Source: Deltaproteobacteria bacterium UBA6106
GTDB taxonomy: Bacteria; Desulfobacterota; Syntrophorhabdia; Syntrophorhabdales; Syntrophorhabdaceae
Length of the DNA: 14,908 nucleotides
Reading direction: 5' to 3'
NCBI GenBank assembly: GCA_002428485.1
Contig: DIWM01000008.1
Span: 74,836 to 89,743, forward strand
The translations under genes were made by a program, and so were the position numbers. The notes beneath the pieces are model-generated. The model was not told the DNA's origin and did no database searches. It was given only the letters and a program-made list of their open reading frames with translations. Positions 6,872 to 14,842 of the stretch are shown piece by piece. The first letter of the stretch is position 1. Every line of letters starts with the position of its first letter.

Positions 6872-6900
6872 TTGTATTTTTAATCCTACAGGGATAAAAT
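6872..6900 (+). promoter_or_regulatory. Candidate sigma70 promoter for the helicase-BRO-methylase operon
   Basis: TTGTAT (6872-6877) and TAAAAT (6895-6900) are separated by 17 bp and lie about 100 bp before the TTG start of the helicase gene. A small perfect hairpin, CTGACA-N6-TGTCAG (6826-6843), stands just upstream and could be an operator or chance. The leader after the promoter is AT-rich with a GGGGGG run at 6915-6920. Confidence 0.35.
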
Positions 6901-7000
6901 GGTTTTGTATACAGGGGGGTATCAAACTTACATAATTAGGTAATATCTATTTCCCTGAATACAAAATGCTTATCGATGTTAGAACACCTCGAGGATATCG

Positions 7001-10000
7001 TTGAATACAGATCTTACCTTCATTACCAATGAGAAAGGCCAGAACCTTAAACACCGTTTTGAGGCGTTGATCAAAGATACCCGCCTTTTTGACTGTCTGG
7101 TCGGATACTTTTATACCAGCGGTTTTTTCAATATCTACAAACCACTCGAACATACCGAAAGGATACGAATACTCATCGGTATCAGTACCGATAAGCGCAC
7201 ATTGGATTTGGTAGACCAGGCAAGATCTCCAGGCCGGACAGAACTCCAATTCTCCCATGCTGAGGTAAAAAAGGAATTGGAAGGTGAAATTGAGAAAGAA
7301 TTCGAATCTTCCGATGATGACCGGAATATTGAAACAGGGGTAGAGCTGTTCATCGATTGGATACGAAACAGCAAACTCCAGATCAGGGCATATCCATCAG
7401 ACAGAATACACGCAAAGGTATACATCATGACCTTTGCCGAAGGAGACCGCGATGCAGGTCGGGTCATTACGGGCTCCAGCAATTTCACGCAGGCGGGTTT
7501 TATAGACAATCTGGAGTTCAACGTTGAATTGAAGAACCGGGCTGATTATGAGTTTGCCCGAAATAAGTTTGATGAATTATGGCAGGATGCGGTCGATGTC
7601 AGTGAAAAGTACATCCAGACGATCCAGGAGAAGACCTGGCTCAACCAAACGATCACCCCCTACCAGCTTTACCTGAGGTTTCTCTATGAATATTTCAACG
7701 ACGAACTCAGTATGACCGAGAAGGTATTCGTAAAGTATCTTCCCCCGGAATTCAAAAAACTGGAATATCAGGAACAGGCGGTTCTGAATGCCAGGAAAAT
7801 CCTCTTGGAATACGGAGGCGTCTTCGTTTCGGACGTTGTGGGTCTCGGGAAGACATACATCTCCGCCATGCTGGCAGGTCAACTTAGCGGAAGGACGCTG
7901 GTCATTGCACCGCCTATGCTTCTGGAAAAGTCAAATCCCGGCTCGTGGCCCAACGTATTCTTTGACTTTCAGGTAAGAACAGCAGAATACGAATCCCTCG
8001 GCAAGCTGGACGACCTCCTCGACAGGGGGACAGAGAAATATGACAACATTATTATAGACGAAGCACACCGTTTCCGGACAGAGACCACGATCACCTACGA
8101 AAAACTCGCAGAGATCTGTCGCGGCAAGCGGGTGATCCTGGTAACCGCCACACCATACAACAACACGCCAAAAGACATTCTCAGCCTGCTCAAGCTGTTC
8201 CAGAAGGCCAAAAAGAGCACGATCCCCAATCTCCCCGATCTGGAAGGTTTTTTCAGCCGCCTTGAACAAAAGCTGAAAAAACTGGACCGACAGAAGGATT
8301 ATGGCAGATACATCACTACCGTGAAAGACAACGCACGGGAGATACGCGAAAAGGTCCTCAAATACCTCATGGTGCGCCGGACCAGGACAGAGATCGAAAG
8401 ATATTTTTCCGACGATATTACGAAACAGGGGCTTAAGTTTCCCATTGTAGAGAAACCCACCCCGCTCTTTTATGAACTGAACGAAAAAGAAGACGATATA
8501 TTCAATAAGACCATTGAGCTCATCACGCAGAAGTTCAAATATACCCGCTATATGTCCCTGCTCTATTATACGGGGACTATAGACCAGCTTGAAAAGCAGT
8601 CCCAGAAGAACATGGGCCGGTTCATGAAGATCCTGCTGGTCAAGCGTCTTGAAAGCAGTTTCTATGCATTCAGGAACTCAATAGATCGTTTTATCCATTC
8701 ATACGAGATGTTCATCAAAGAGTTCAAAAACGGGAACGTCTATGTAAGCAAGAAGCACACAAACAAGATATTCGAGATGTTGGAGAACGACGACGATGAA
8801 GCGGTACAGCGCCTGATCGATGAAGGGAAGGCGGAACGATATGACAGCAAAGAATTCACCAAAGACTTCCTCCGTGATCTGGAACAGGACCATGGCGTTC
8901 TCCTGGAGATCAAAAACCTCTGGACCCACATTTACCGCGACCCGAAGCTTTTGAAATTTCTCCATGCGCTATCGAATGACCCTGTCCTGCAGGAAAACCA
9001 TCTGATCATCTTTACAGAATCCAAAGAAACAGCCAACTATCTCCTGAAAAACCTCCATGAGAAATACCCCGACAAGGTGCTGTGCTATACGGGAGATTCC
9101 GGCGAAGTGGTCAGAGATAAGGTTATCGACAATTTTGATGCCCGTGCACGACATAAAAAGGATGACTACCGGATATTGGTGTCAACAGAGGTGCTCGCTG
9201 AAGGCGTCAACCTGCACCGCTCCGATACGGTGATCAATTACGATATTCCCTGGAACCCCACCCGCATGATGCAGCGCGTAGGCCGTATAAACAGAGTAGA
9301 TACGACACATGATACAATCTACACATACAATTTCTTCCCTACCACACAGTCCAACGACCAGATTAAGTTGCGAGAAGCCGCTGAGGCAAAGATCAACGCT
9401 TTTCTGACGCTTCTGGGCGGTGATGCCGAGCTGTTAACGGAAGGCGAGCCCATCGGCTCTCATGAACTTTTCAACCGGTTGATCTCCAGACAGGCATTGG
9501 AAGGAGATGGTGAGACCGAAGAGAGCGAATTGAAGTATCTCCACGCTATCAAAAAGATTCGCGACAAAGACCCAGATCTCTTTGAAAGGATCAAGCGGCT
9601 GCCAAAAAAGGCAAGGACGGCAAAATCCTCCTCCAGCCATACAAATTCACTGATCACCTATTTCCGAAGGGGAAAGCTCCAGAAATTTTACCTCGCCCGG
9701 ACGCGCCCTGACGCACAAGAACTCGATTTCATTGATGCGGCAAAATTGATGGAGAGTCTGCCTGAGGAGGAGAAGAAAAAACTGACTGAACAGTTTTATG
9801 ATCTGTTGGATAAAAACAAGGAGGCCTTTATCTTTGCCACCACCGAAGAGATGCCGCAGCATTCACACAGAGGCGGGCGCGACAGTGCGGCGAATATCCT
9901 TAAGATCTTAAAGGCAACCATAAAGAACACCAAGAAACTGACAGAGGATCAGGAGCTATACCTTAAGAAGGTAATCATCCAGCTTGAAGAGGGCGGCCTT

Positions 10001-10189
10001 CCAAAACAAACGGCAAAGCAGATACTGAAAGCGCTCAATGACCTGAAAAACGAGATCGTAAATCCCTTCAAGGTGCTCGCGGTCCTTCAGGCAAATATTC
10101 CCGCAAAGCTCCTTGACGCCCATTACGCCGAACAGAATCCGCAAGTATTCGGCAAGAGAGAAGTGATCCTATCACTCTATTTAACTTAG
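7001..10189 (+). CDS. PLD-like nuclease domain fused to SNF2-type helicase (1062 aa)
   Basis: Residues about 1-190 form a phospholipase-D-like domain with a single HxK (H137-A-K139) and G158-S-S-N-F, the HKD-nuclease signature. The usual aspartate five residues after the lysine is not obvious. A superfamily 2 helicase follows: Walker A VVGLGKT (K284), DEAH box 353-356, VTATP 381-385, then ILVSTEVLAEGVNLH and the arginine-finger motif QRVGRINR (758-765). About 340 residues of mostly helical sequence separate the two RecA-like lobes. The C-terminal 250 residues are charged and unassigned. Translation begins at TTG 7001 with GAGG six bases upstream; no upstream ATG is in frame. It is the first gene of an operon with the BRO/DinD protein (18-bp gap) and the methylase. 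It probably translocates on DNA and cleaves it in a restriction- or defence-type reaction; this role is inferred from the domains and the context. Confidence 0.9.
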   Translation: MNTDLTFITNEKGQNLKHRFEALIKDTRLFDCLVGYFYTSGFFNIYKPLEHTERIRILIGISTDKRTLDLVDQARSPGRTELQFSHAEVKKELEGEIEKEFESSDDDRNIETGVELFIDWIRNSKLQIRAYPSDRIHAKVYIMTFAEGDRDAGRVITGSSNFTQAGFIDNLEFNVELKNRADYEFARNKFDELWQDAVDVSEKYIQTIQEKTWLNQTITPYQLYLRFLYEYFNDELSMTEKVFVKYLPPEFKKLEYQEQAVLNARKILLEYGGVFVSDVVGLGKTYISAMLAGQLSGRTLVIAPPMLLEKSNPGSWPNVFFDFQVRTAEYESLGKLDDLLDRGTEKYDNIIIDEAHRFRTETTITYEKLAEICRGKRVILVTATPYNNTPKDILSLLKLFQKAKKSTIPNLPDLEGFFSRLEQKLKKLDRQKDYGRYITTVKDNAREIREKVLKYLMVRRTRTEIERYFSDDITKQGLKFPIVEKPTPLFYELNEKEDDIFNKTIELITQKFKYTRYMSLLYYTGTIDQLEKQSQKNMGRFMKILLVKRLESSFYAFRNSIDRFIHSYEMFIKEFKNGNVYVSKKHTNKIFEMLENDDDEAVQRLIDEGKAERYDSKEFTKDFLRDLEQDHGVLLEIKNLWTHIYRDPKLLKFLHALSNDPVLQENHLIIFTESKETANYLLKNLHEKYPDKVLCYTGDSGEVVRDKVIDNFDARARHKKDDYRILVSTEVLAEGVNLHRSDTVINYDIPWNPTRMMQRVGRINRVDTTHDTIYTYNFFPTTQSNDQIKLREAAEAKINAFLTLLGGDAELLTEGEPIGSHELFNRLISRQALEGDGETEESELKYLHAIKKIRDKDPDLFERIKRLPKKARTAKSSSSHTNSLITYFRRGKLQKFYLARTRPDAQELDFIDAAKLMESLPEEEKKKLTEQFYDLLDKNKEAFIFATTEEMPQHSHRGGRDSAANILKILKATIKNTKKLTEDQELYLKKVIIQLEEGGLPKQTAKQILKALNDLKNEIVNPFKVLAVLQANIPAKLLDAHYAEQNPQVFGKREVILSLYLT

Positions 10190-10207
10190 TAAGAATCAGG
10201 GGGGAAT

Positions 10208-11041
10208 ATGGAAACAACAAAAATCGCTTTATTCAAAGGTAAACAGATTCGTAAAGTTCTTTATGGAAATGAATGGTGGTTTTCTGTTGTCGATGTTGTG
10301 ACGGTATTGACCGACAGTATGAACCCGAGGGATTACTGGTTTAAAATGAAAATCAGGGTCAAAGATGAGGATGGAATGGAGTTGTCGACACTTTGTCGAC
10401 AACTGAAGTTGGAGTCATCGGATGGTAAGAAATATACGACCGACTGTTCAAACACTGAAGGCATCTTTCGTATCATCCAGTCAATCCCTTCCCCAAAAGC
10501 TGAACCGTTTAAACGATGGCTCGCCAAGGTAGGTTATGAGCGAATCCAGGAGATAGAAGACCCTGAGTTGGCTACAAAGAGGACGCGACTCTTATACAAG
10601 CTCAAGGGATATCCTGATGAATGGATAGAAAAAAGGATGCGCGGTATTGCTATCCGGGAAGAGCTTACCAATGAATGGCAGAATCGTGGTGCACAGGAAA
10701 AGAAGGATTATGAGATTCTTACCTCCGAAATATCACAGGCCGCCTTCGGGCTGACTCCAACGGAATACAAAAAGTATAAAGGACTCAAGCGAGAGAACCT
10801 CCGCGACCACATGGATGATTTTGAGCTAATCTTTACCATGCTCAGCGAGCGTGCCACAACAGAAATCCACCGGACAGAAGATTCGCAGGGCATACAGAAG
10901 CTGAAAAAGGATGCAAGGGAGGGCGGAGATATTGCAGGGAATGCCCGAAAACAATTAGAAAAGAGGCTCGGCAAATCCATTGTCTCCAAAACAAATTATC
11001 TGAAAAAACCGGCTGAGCCCAGGAAATTGCCCAAGAGATAA
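10208..11041 (+). CDS. BRO-N domain protein with DinD-like C-terminus (277 aa)
   Basis: Residues about 5-115 are a BRO-N (phage-antirepressor-type) domain: IRKVLYGNEWWFSVVDVVTV, then STLCRQLKL, then IFRIIQSIPSPKAEPFKRWL. Residues about 120-265 resemble the C-terminal part of DNA-damage-inducible DinD proteins, especially AFGLTPTEYKKYKGLKRENL followed by RDHM. The tail is strongly basic. BRO-N domains bind DNA and often control phage or mobile-element genes. DinD of E. coli disassembles RecA filaments. A strong Shine-Dalgarno (AGGGGGGA) precedes the ATG. It sits between the helicase (18 bp) and the methylase (2 bp), so it is translated together with them. Possible jobs are an operon regulator or a sensor of damaged or phage DNA; neither is shown by the sequence. 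A perfect 25-base palindrome lies inside the gene at 10380-10404. Confidence 0.82.
   Translation: METTKIALFKGKQIRKVLYGNEWWFSVVDVVTVLTDSMNPRDYWFKMKIRVKDEDGMELSTLCRQLKLESSDGKKYTTDCSNTEGIFRIIQSIPSPKAEPFKRWLAKVGYERIQEIEDPELATKRTRLLYKLKGYPDEWIEKRMRGIAIREELTNEWQNRGAQEKKDYEILTSEISQAAFGLTPTEYKKYKGLKRENLRDHMDDFELIFTMLSERATTEIHRTEDSQGIQKLKKDAREGGDIAGNARKQLEKRLGKSIVSKTNYLKKPAEPRKLPKR
10380..10404. repeat. Perfect palindrome (11-bp arms, 3-bp centre) inside the BRO-N coding region
   Basis: AGTTGTCGACA (10380-10390) is followed by CTT and then its exact reverse complement TGTCGACAACT (10394-10404). It codes for the conserved LSTLCRQL peptide and contains two GTCGAC sites. It could be an intragenic operator for the BRO protein or an RNA hairpin, or it could be a by-product of the conserved peptide. 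Confidence 0.75.
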
Positions 11042-11043
11042 CG

Positions 11044-14000
11044 ATGGATAAACTGCACGCTCAGAATATCATTAAACAAGCCTTTGAAAACCCTTTCGAT
11101 AAAGAACGATTTATCAATTTCATCCGGAACTTTTTAAACCGTATTGAAGATGCCCCTTTTATTTACAGGGGCAATTATATTCCTGATGCCTTCGAGCAGC
11201 ATATAAGCTCCCTTGAGAGGATTGGTAAATACAGTGACGGTGAGCATAAGATAGACATCCTTATCATCCATCTTAAAAAAGAAGCCTCCATCGAGCGCGC
11301 CCGCACCATGCAGAGAAACTTTATTGCCTGGTATCTGAATGGCAGTCGAGGCGGCGAACTGAAAGACGCAGCCCTGGTTGCTTTTGTGTCCCCGGATGAA
11401 ACAGACTGGCGATTTTCGCTGGTGAAGATGGATTATAAGTTTGAGCAAACTCCAACTGGCAGAATGAAGGTTAAAGAAGAGTTTACTCCTGCCAGACGCT
11501 GGTCGTTCCTTGTTGGCGCCAATGAAAAAAGTCACACCGCCCAGAGCAGGCTTGCGAACATATTGGCAAATGACGAACAATCGCCAACGCTCGCTGAACT
11601 GGAAAAGGCATTTGACATAGAAACCGTAACCAAAGAATTTTTTATCAAATACCGTGACCTTTTTATCCGCACCAAAGAAGAACTGGACAGGGCAGTAAAA
11701 AATAGTGATAAAATCCGGGCCGATTTTGAGTCGAAAGGTGTCAACACTGTTGATTTCGCTAAGAAACTCTTGGGCCAGATCGTCTTCCTCTATTTTCTCC
11801 AGAAGAAAGGCTGGTTCGGCGTAGGCCGTGATGCTGACTGGGGAACAGGCTCAAAACAATTTCTCCGTGAGCTTTTTGAGAAAAAACATGGCGAATATAA
11901 TAATTTTTTCAATGATGTTTTAGAACATTTGTTTTATGATGCCCTCCGAGACGACCGAAACTTTAATGATTATTATTACAGCCGCTTTAACTGTAAAATT
12001 CCCTTTTTAAACGGTGGTCTTTTTGACCCTATTGGTAATTATGATTGGGTGCATACCGACATTCTTCTGCCGGATAGTCTGCTCTCAAATAATAACAGGA
12101 CCAGAGAAGGCGACGAGGGTGACGGCATACTGGATGTTTTTGACCGTTACAATTTCACAGTAAAAGAGGATGAACCACTGGAAAAGGAAGTCGCCATAGA
12201 CCCGGAACTACTCGGTAAGGCATACGAAAAGTTCAATGCCATACGGCCTGATAATTTTGAGGAATACAAAAAGGCGTTAAAGAGCGGTAAAAAAGGTGAA
12301 GAAAGTAAATTCAATAAACAATACGGTGTTTATTATACCCCCCGTGAAATCGTACATTATATGTGTCAGCAGAGCTTGATCAATTATCTTCAGACGGAAT
12401 TGAAAGGCTCAGCTACTGCATATGAAAAATTTGGTGAAGAACAACTTGATATGCTCGGCAACAAGGCAAAAACAGGCCAATTAGATTTGACGATAGAACA
12501 TACAGCGGGTCCTGCCATCTCCAAAGAAGATATAGAAAGGCTTATTCATTATGGTGAGCAAGTAAGAGAGAATGAGATCCGCGTTGAAAGCAAGGGCAAA
12601 GAGACCCGAACCTATTCCTACAAACTTCCCGAAAGCATCCGCAAGAATGCCGGGCTGATTGATAAAAAGCTGGCAGATATAATGGTCTGCGACCCCGCAG
12701 TAGGAAGTGGCGCCTTTCCTGTAGGTATGATGAGTGAAATAGTAAAGGCAAGAACTGTATTGTCAACATTCATTGAAGACAAAGAAAATAGGACCCCCTA
12801 TGATTTCAAACGGCAGTGTATCGAATATTCCCTTTACGGTGTGGACATTGACCCCGGAGCTGTGGAGATTGCCAAACTGCGGTTGTGGTTGTCGGTGGTG
12901 GTAGATGAAGAAGACATTAAAAATATCAAACCTCTGCCAAATCTGGATTATAAGATTGTTTGCGGTAATTCGCTGATTGGCGTGGAAAAAGATCTGTTTA
13001 ACAATCAACTTTTTACAGAATTGGAAACACTCAAACTGCTCTATTTCAACGAAACCAACCCCACCCAAAAACAGGAATACAAAAAACAGATTAATGGCCT
13101 AATCCGTGAAATTACAAATGGGCATAAAGAGTTTGATTTTGCGGTATATTTTTCGGAAGTGTTTCACAACAGGGGCGGGTTTGATGTGGTGATTGCCAAT
13201 CCGCCGTATGGGGCTGTATTACTTGAAGAACAAAAGAAATATTTGAAAAAACGTCACGAACATATCATTGAACGAATCCGAAACACCTTTTTGTATTTTC
13301 TGGGAGAGGCATACAATCAATCAAGGAAAAAAGGCGTTGTCTGTTTCATCCTGCCAAATGAATTACTCTTCCAGATTTACATGACAAAAGCCAGAAAGTT
13401 TTTCCTTGAAAAGTCACAAGTTCTCTTTGCAATCAATCTTGGTGAAGACATATTTGAAGCAATTGTGCCAACTTGTGTTATTTGCCTCATGAAAGTTCAG
13501 CAGAATGATTATACAATCCCTGTTGCCGACCTACGAGAAGCCACTCTTGAAGAATTACCCAAATTGCTCGTAACTGAGAATTTTCCCGTAACAACAAATA
13601 GAAAAATTCTTTCAGCCCCAAATTCCATTTTTTCCTTCGATAAAAACATAGCAGAACTCATCAATCGGCTTGCTTCAAGTTTTCAGCCATTTGAAACATT
13701 CTGCGATGACGTAGCAAACGGCATCAGCACCAGTTGCGACGAAGCGTATATCGTCTCTGAGAAATTTGCCAAAGAGAATCATTTTGAAAAAGACTATCTC
13801 AAAGAGTGCATTCGCGGCGGGCAATTCAATCGTTTTTACTGCTTAACACACACTCATGAGTATGTTCTTTACATTACCGATGAATTTGACCGCAAGATAG
13901 GTAAAAATATTTATCAGTATCTTTCCAAGAATAAAGAGTTGTTGGTTCAGAAAAGTGTGGAAAAGAAACAAGGCAAGCGAGAATGGCATGTGCTGTTCAG

Positions 14001-14454
14001 AAGCCGCTACGAAGGCTTATACCGAAAACCCAAAATTCTTTTCCGTCAAACAGGCGATGAAATTATTGCCGCTGTGGATAGAGAAACTGGATACTATTGC
14101 ATTAATTCCGTTCATATCGGTTTGGTGAAGCCAGAGTATTACGACTTACTTGATTACCTTGTTGGTTTATTGAATTCAAAACTGATTACTTTTTACTATC
14201 GTGAAATTTCGCAAGAAAAAGGTCGCGTTTTAGCCGAAGTAAAACCACAAAGAATTCGCTCACTGCCTATTAGCATGGGAACTTTACAACAGCGCGAACA
14301 AATAACAAAATTGGCAAATCGCATCCTGGCGGCGAAGCGTATCGATTTGCAGGCGAACACATCCATGTGGGAGCGGGAGATTGACCAGATGGTCTACCAA
14401 CTCTACGGCCTCACGCCACAAGAGATAAGGCTCGTAGAAAAAGATCGCTTATGA
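11044..14454 (+). CDS. Eco57I-type adenine-specific DNA methylase / type IIG-like restriction-modification protein (1136 aa)
   Basis: The protein has class I N6-adenine methylase motifs in gamma order: SAM-binding DPAVGSGAF at 550-558, then catalytic NPPY at 719-722 (FDVVIANPPYG). A long N-terminus contains HKIDILIIHLKKEASIERAR (D71, K78). This resembles the PD-(D/E)xK-type N-terminal domain of type IIG enzymes, although the acid of the ExK pair is not in place. Residues 390-440 hold YGVYYTPREIVHYM, the hallmark lead-in to these methylases. The C-terminal part (about 730-1120) is a TaqI-like specificity region, with LLNSKLITFYYREISQEKGR and an ending EIDQMVYQLYGLTPQEI. The ATG lies 2 bp after the BRO stop, implying coupled translation. 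It probably methylates host sites and, with the helicase, restricts unmodified DNA. The specificity region is clearly A+T-richer than the rest. The target sequence cannot be told. Confidence 0.92.
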   Translation: MDKLHAQNIIKQAFENPFDKERFINFIRNFLNRIEDAPFIYRGNYIPDAFEQHISSLERIGKYSDGEHKIDILIIHLKKEASIERARTMQRNFIAWYLNGSRGGELKDAALVAFVSPDETDWRFSLVKMDYKFEQTPTGRMKVKEEFTPARRWSFLVGANEKSHTAQSRLANILANDEQSPTLAELEKAFDIETVTKEFFIKYRDLFIRTKEELDRAVKNSDKIRADFESKGVNTVDFAKKLLGQIVFLYFLQKKGWFGVGRDADWGTGSKQFLRELFEKKHGEYNNFFNDVLEHLFYDALRDDRNFNDYYYSRFNCKIPFLNGGLFDPIGNYDWVHTDILLPDSLLSNNNRTREGDEGDGILDVFDRYNFTVKEDEPLEKEVAIDPELLGKAYEKFNAIRPDNFEEYKKALKSGKKGEESKFNKQYGVYYTPREIVHYMCQQSLINYLQTELKGSATAYEKFGEEQLDMLGNKAKTGQLDLTIEHTAGPAISKEDIERLIHYGEQVRENEIRVESKGKETRTYSYKLPESIRKNAGLIDKKLADIMVCDPAVGSGAFPVGMMSEIVKARTVLSTFIEDKENRTPYDFKRQCIEYSLYGVDIDPGAVEIAKLRLWLSVVVDEEDIKNIKPLPNLDYKIVCGNSLIGVEKDLFNNQLFTELETLKLLYFNETNPTQKQEYKKQINGLIREITNGHKEFDFAVYFSEVFHNRGGFDVVIANPPYGAVLLEEQKKYLKKRHEHIIERIRNTFLYFLGEAYNQSRKKGVVCFILPNELLFQIYMTKARKFFLEKSQVLFAINLGEDIFEAIVPTCVICLMKVQQNDYTIPVADLREATLEELPKLLVTENFPVTTNRKILSAPNSIFSFDKNIAELINRLASSFQPFETFCDDVANGISTSCDEAYIVSEKFAKENHFEKDYLKECIRGGQFNRFYCLTHTHEYVLYITDEFDRKIGKNIYQYLSKNKELLVQKSVEKKQGKREWHVLFRSRYEGLYRKPKILFRQTGDEIIAAVDRETGYYCINSVHIGLVKPEYYDLLDYLVGLLNSKLITFYYREISQEKGRVLAEVKPQRIRSLPISMGTLQQREQITKLANRILAAKRIDLQANTSMWEREIDQMVYQLYGLTPQEIRLVEKDRL

Positions 14455-14669
14455 AAAATTTAGATTGGGGAAAAATAAATAATGACAGAGAGTTCCAGCG
14501 TTTAGTGAACGATCTATTTGTTCTGGAAATTAATCACCCTGCTTTTCTTTCAAGCAATCCAGAGATTGGAGCGGATGGTGGTTGGGATGGACGATATAAG
14601 GGAATGTATATGGGTCTTGATGGTGTTTGGAATTTCCAAGCAAAAGGGACCAATTGGGGTCAGCCTTGA
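14451..14669 (+). pseudogene. 5' fragment of a PD-(D/E)xK (Mrr-like) restriction endonuclease
   Basis: Seventy-two codons start at an ATG that overlaps the methylase stop (ATGA, 4 bp), the sign of a translationally coupled operon gene. REFQRLVNDLFVLEI followed by GADGGWDGRYKG and WNFQAKGT matches the N-terminal half of Mrr/restriction-endonuclease-like folds: an acidic residue in G-DGG-DG (D42/D46), then Q63-A-K65 as the QxK form of (D/E)xK. Intact relatives continue well beyond this lysine. Here the frame reaches a stop after KGTNWGQP, precisely where a GGGGTCA-type repeat starts (14656). The last helices of the fold are missing, so activity is unlikely. It was probably the fourth gene of the defence operon. 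Confidence is good for the fold and lower for the exact family. Confidence 0.65.
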
Positions 14670-14695
14670 CATTTGACAAATTGTAACTTAGCCCC
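14656..14695. repeat. GGGGTCA...CCCC repeat-like element truncating the nuclease gene
   Basis: The 40-base stretch begins GGGGTCAGCCTTGACATTTG and ends in GCCCC. The outer four bases pair (GGGG/CCCC), with only partial pairing inside. The start resembles the RAYT repeat upstream of 955: both read CCAAT(T)GGGGTCA. It coincides with the loss of nuclease homology. A separate insertion of the same RAYT-type repeat class is the simplest reading. From 14696 to 14761 I see nothing else. Confidence 0.45.
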
Positions 14696-14761
14696 TCAAT
14701 AAACCTGTCCGGTCTTGCCTTACCTATACAATCACCTAACACTTTTATGACCCGGAGACTC

Positions 14762-14822
14762 AATAAGGACGCGGTATGAATGGCGGAGAGGGTGGGATTC
14801 GAACCCTCACCCCGTCCTTATT
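14762..14822. repeat. 10-bp inverted repeat flanking the tRNA fragment
   Basis: AATAAGGACG (14762-14771) and CGTCCTTATT (14813-14822) are exact reverse complements that bracket the tRNA 3' fragment symmetrically. It may be part of the integrase core site or a hairpin. No T-run follows, so it is not an obvious terminator. Confidence 0.6.
14781..14806 (-). other. tRNA 3'-end fragment (probably tRNA-Ser): integrase attachment site
   Basis: On the minus strand GGGTTCGAATCCCACC then CTCTCCGCCA is the end of a tRNA: T-loop TTCGAAT, 3' T-stem strand, 3' acceptor strand CCTCTCC, discriminator G and encoded CCA. The acceptor strand predicts a GGAGAGG start and, with discriminator G, suggests serine. 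The 5' T-stem strand does not match beyond GGG (GTGAGGG instead of a GTGGG), and no acceptor partner or cloverleaf lies in the following 100 bases. This is therefore only the duplicated 3' end left by site-specific integration. The missing 5' part would lie to the right, so the integrated island extends rightward past the window. Confidence 0.7.
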
Positions 14823-14842
14823 TATCAACCTTCTGCAAACGC

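Noticed and set aside
10162..10176. AGTGAT-CCT-ATCACT hairpin near the helicase stop
   Set aside because: The stem is short, A+T-rich and coding, without a T-run. Chance is likely, and the operon clearly continues.
7001..14454. DISARM, BREX, or type I or III restriction
   Set aside because: No DrmA/DrmB, PglZ, BrxC, HsdS or classical Res/Mod pair is present. The BRO/DinD-like gene is not part of those systems.
14530..14763. 77-codon minus frame over the nuclease fragment
   Set aside because: It is antisense to a coupled operon gene and has no start signal or recognisable motif.
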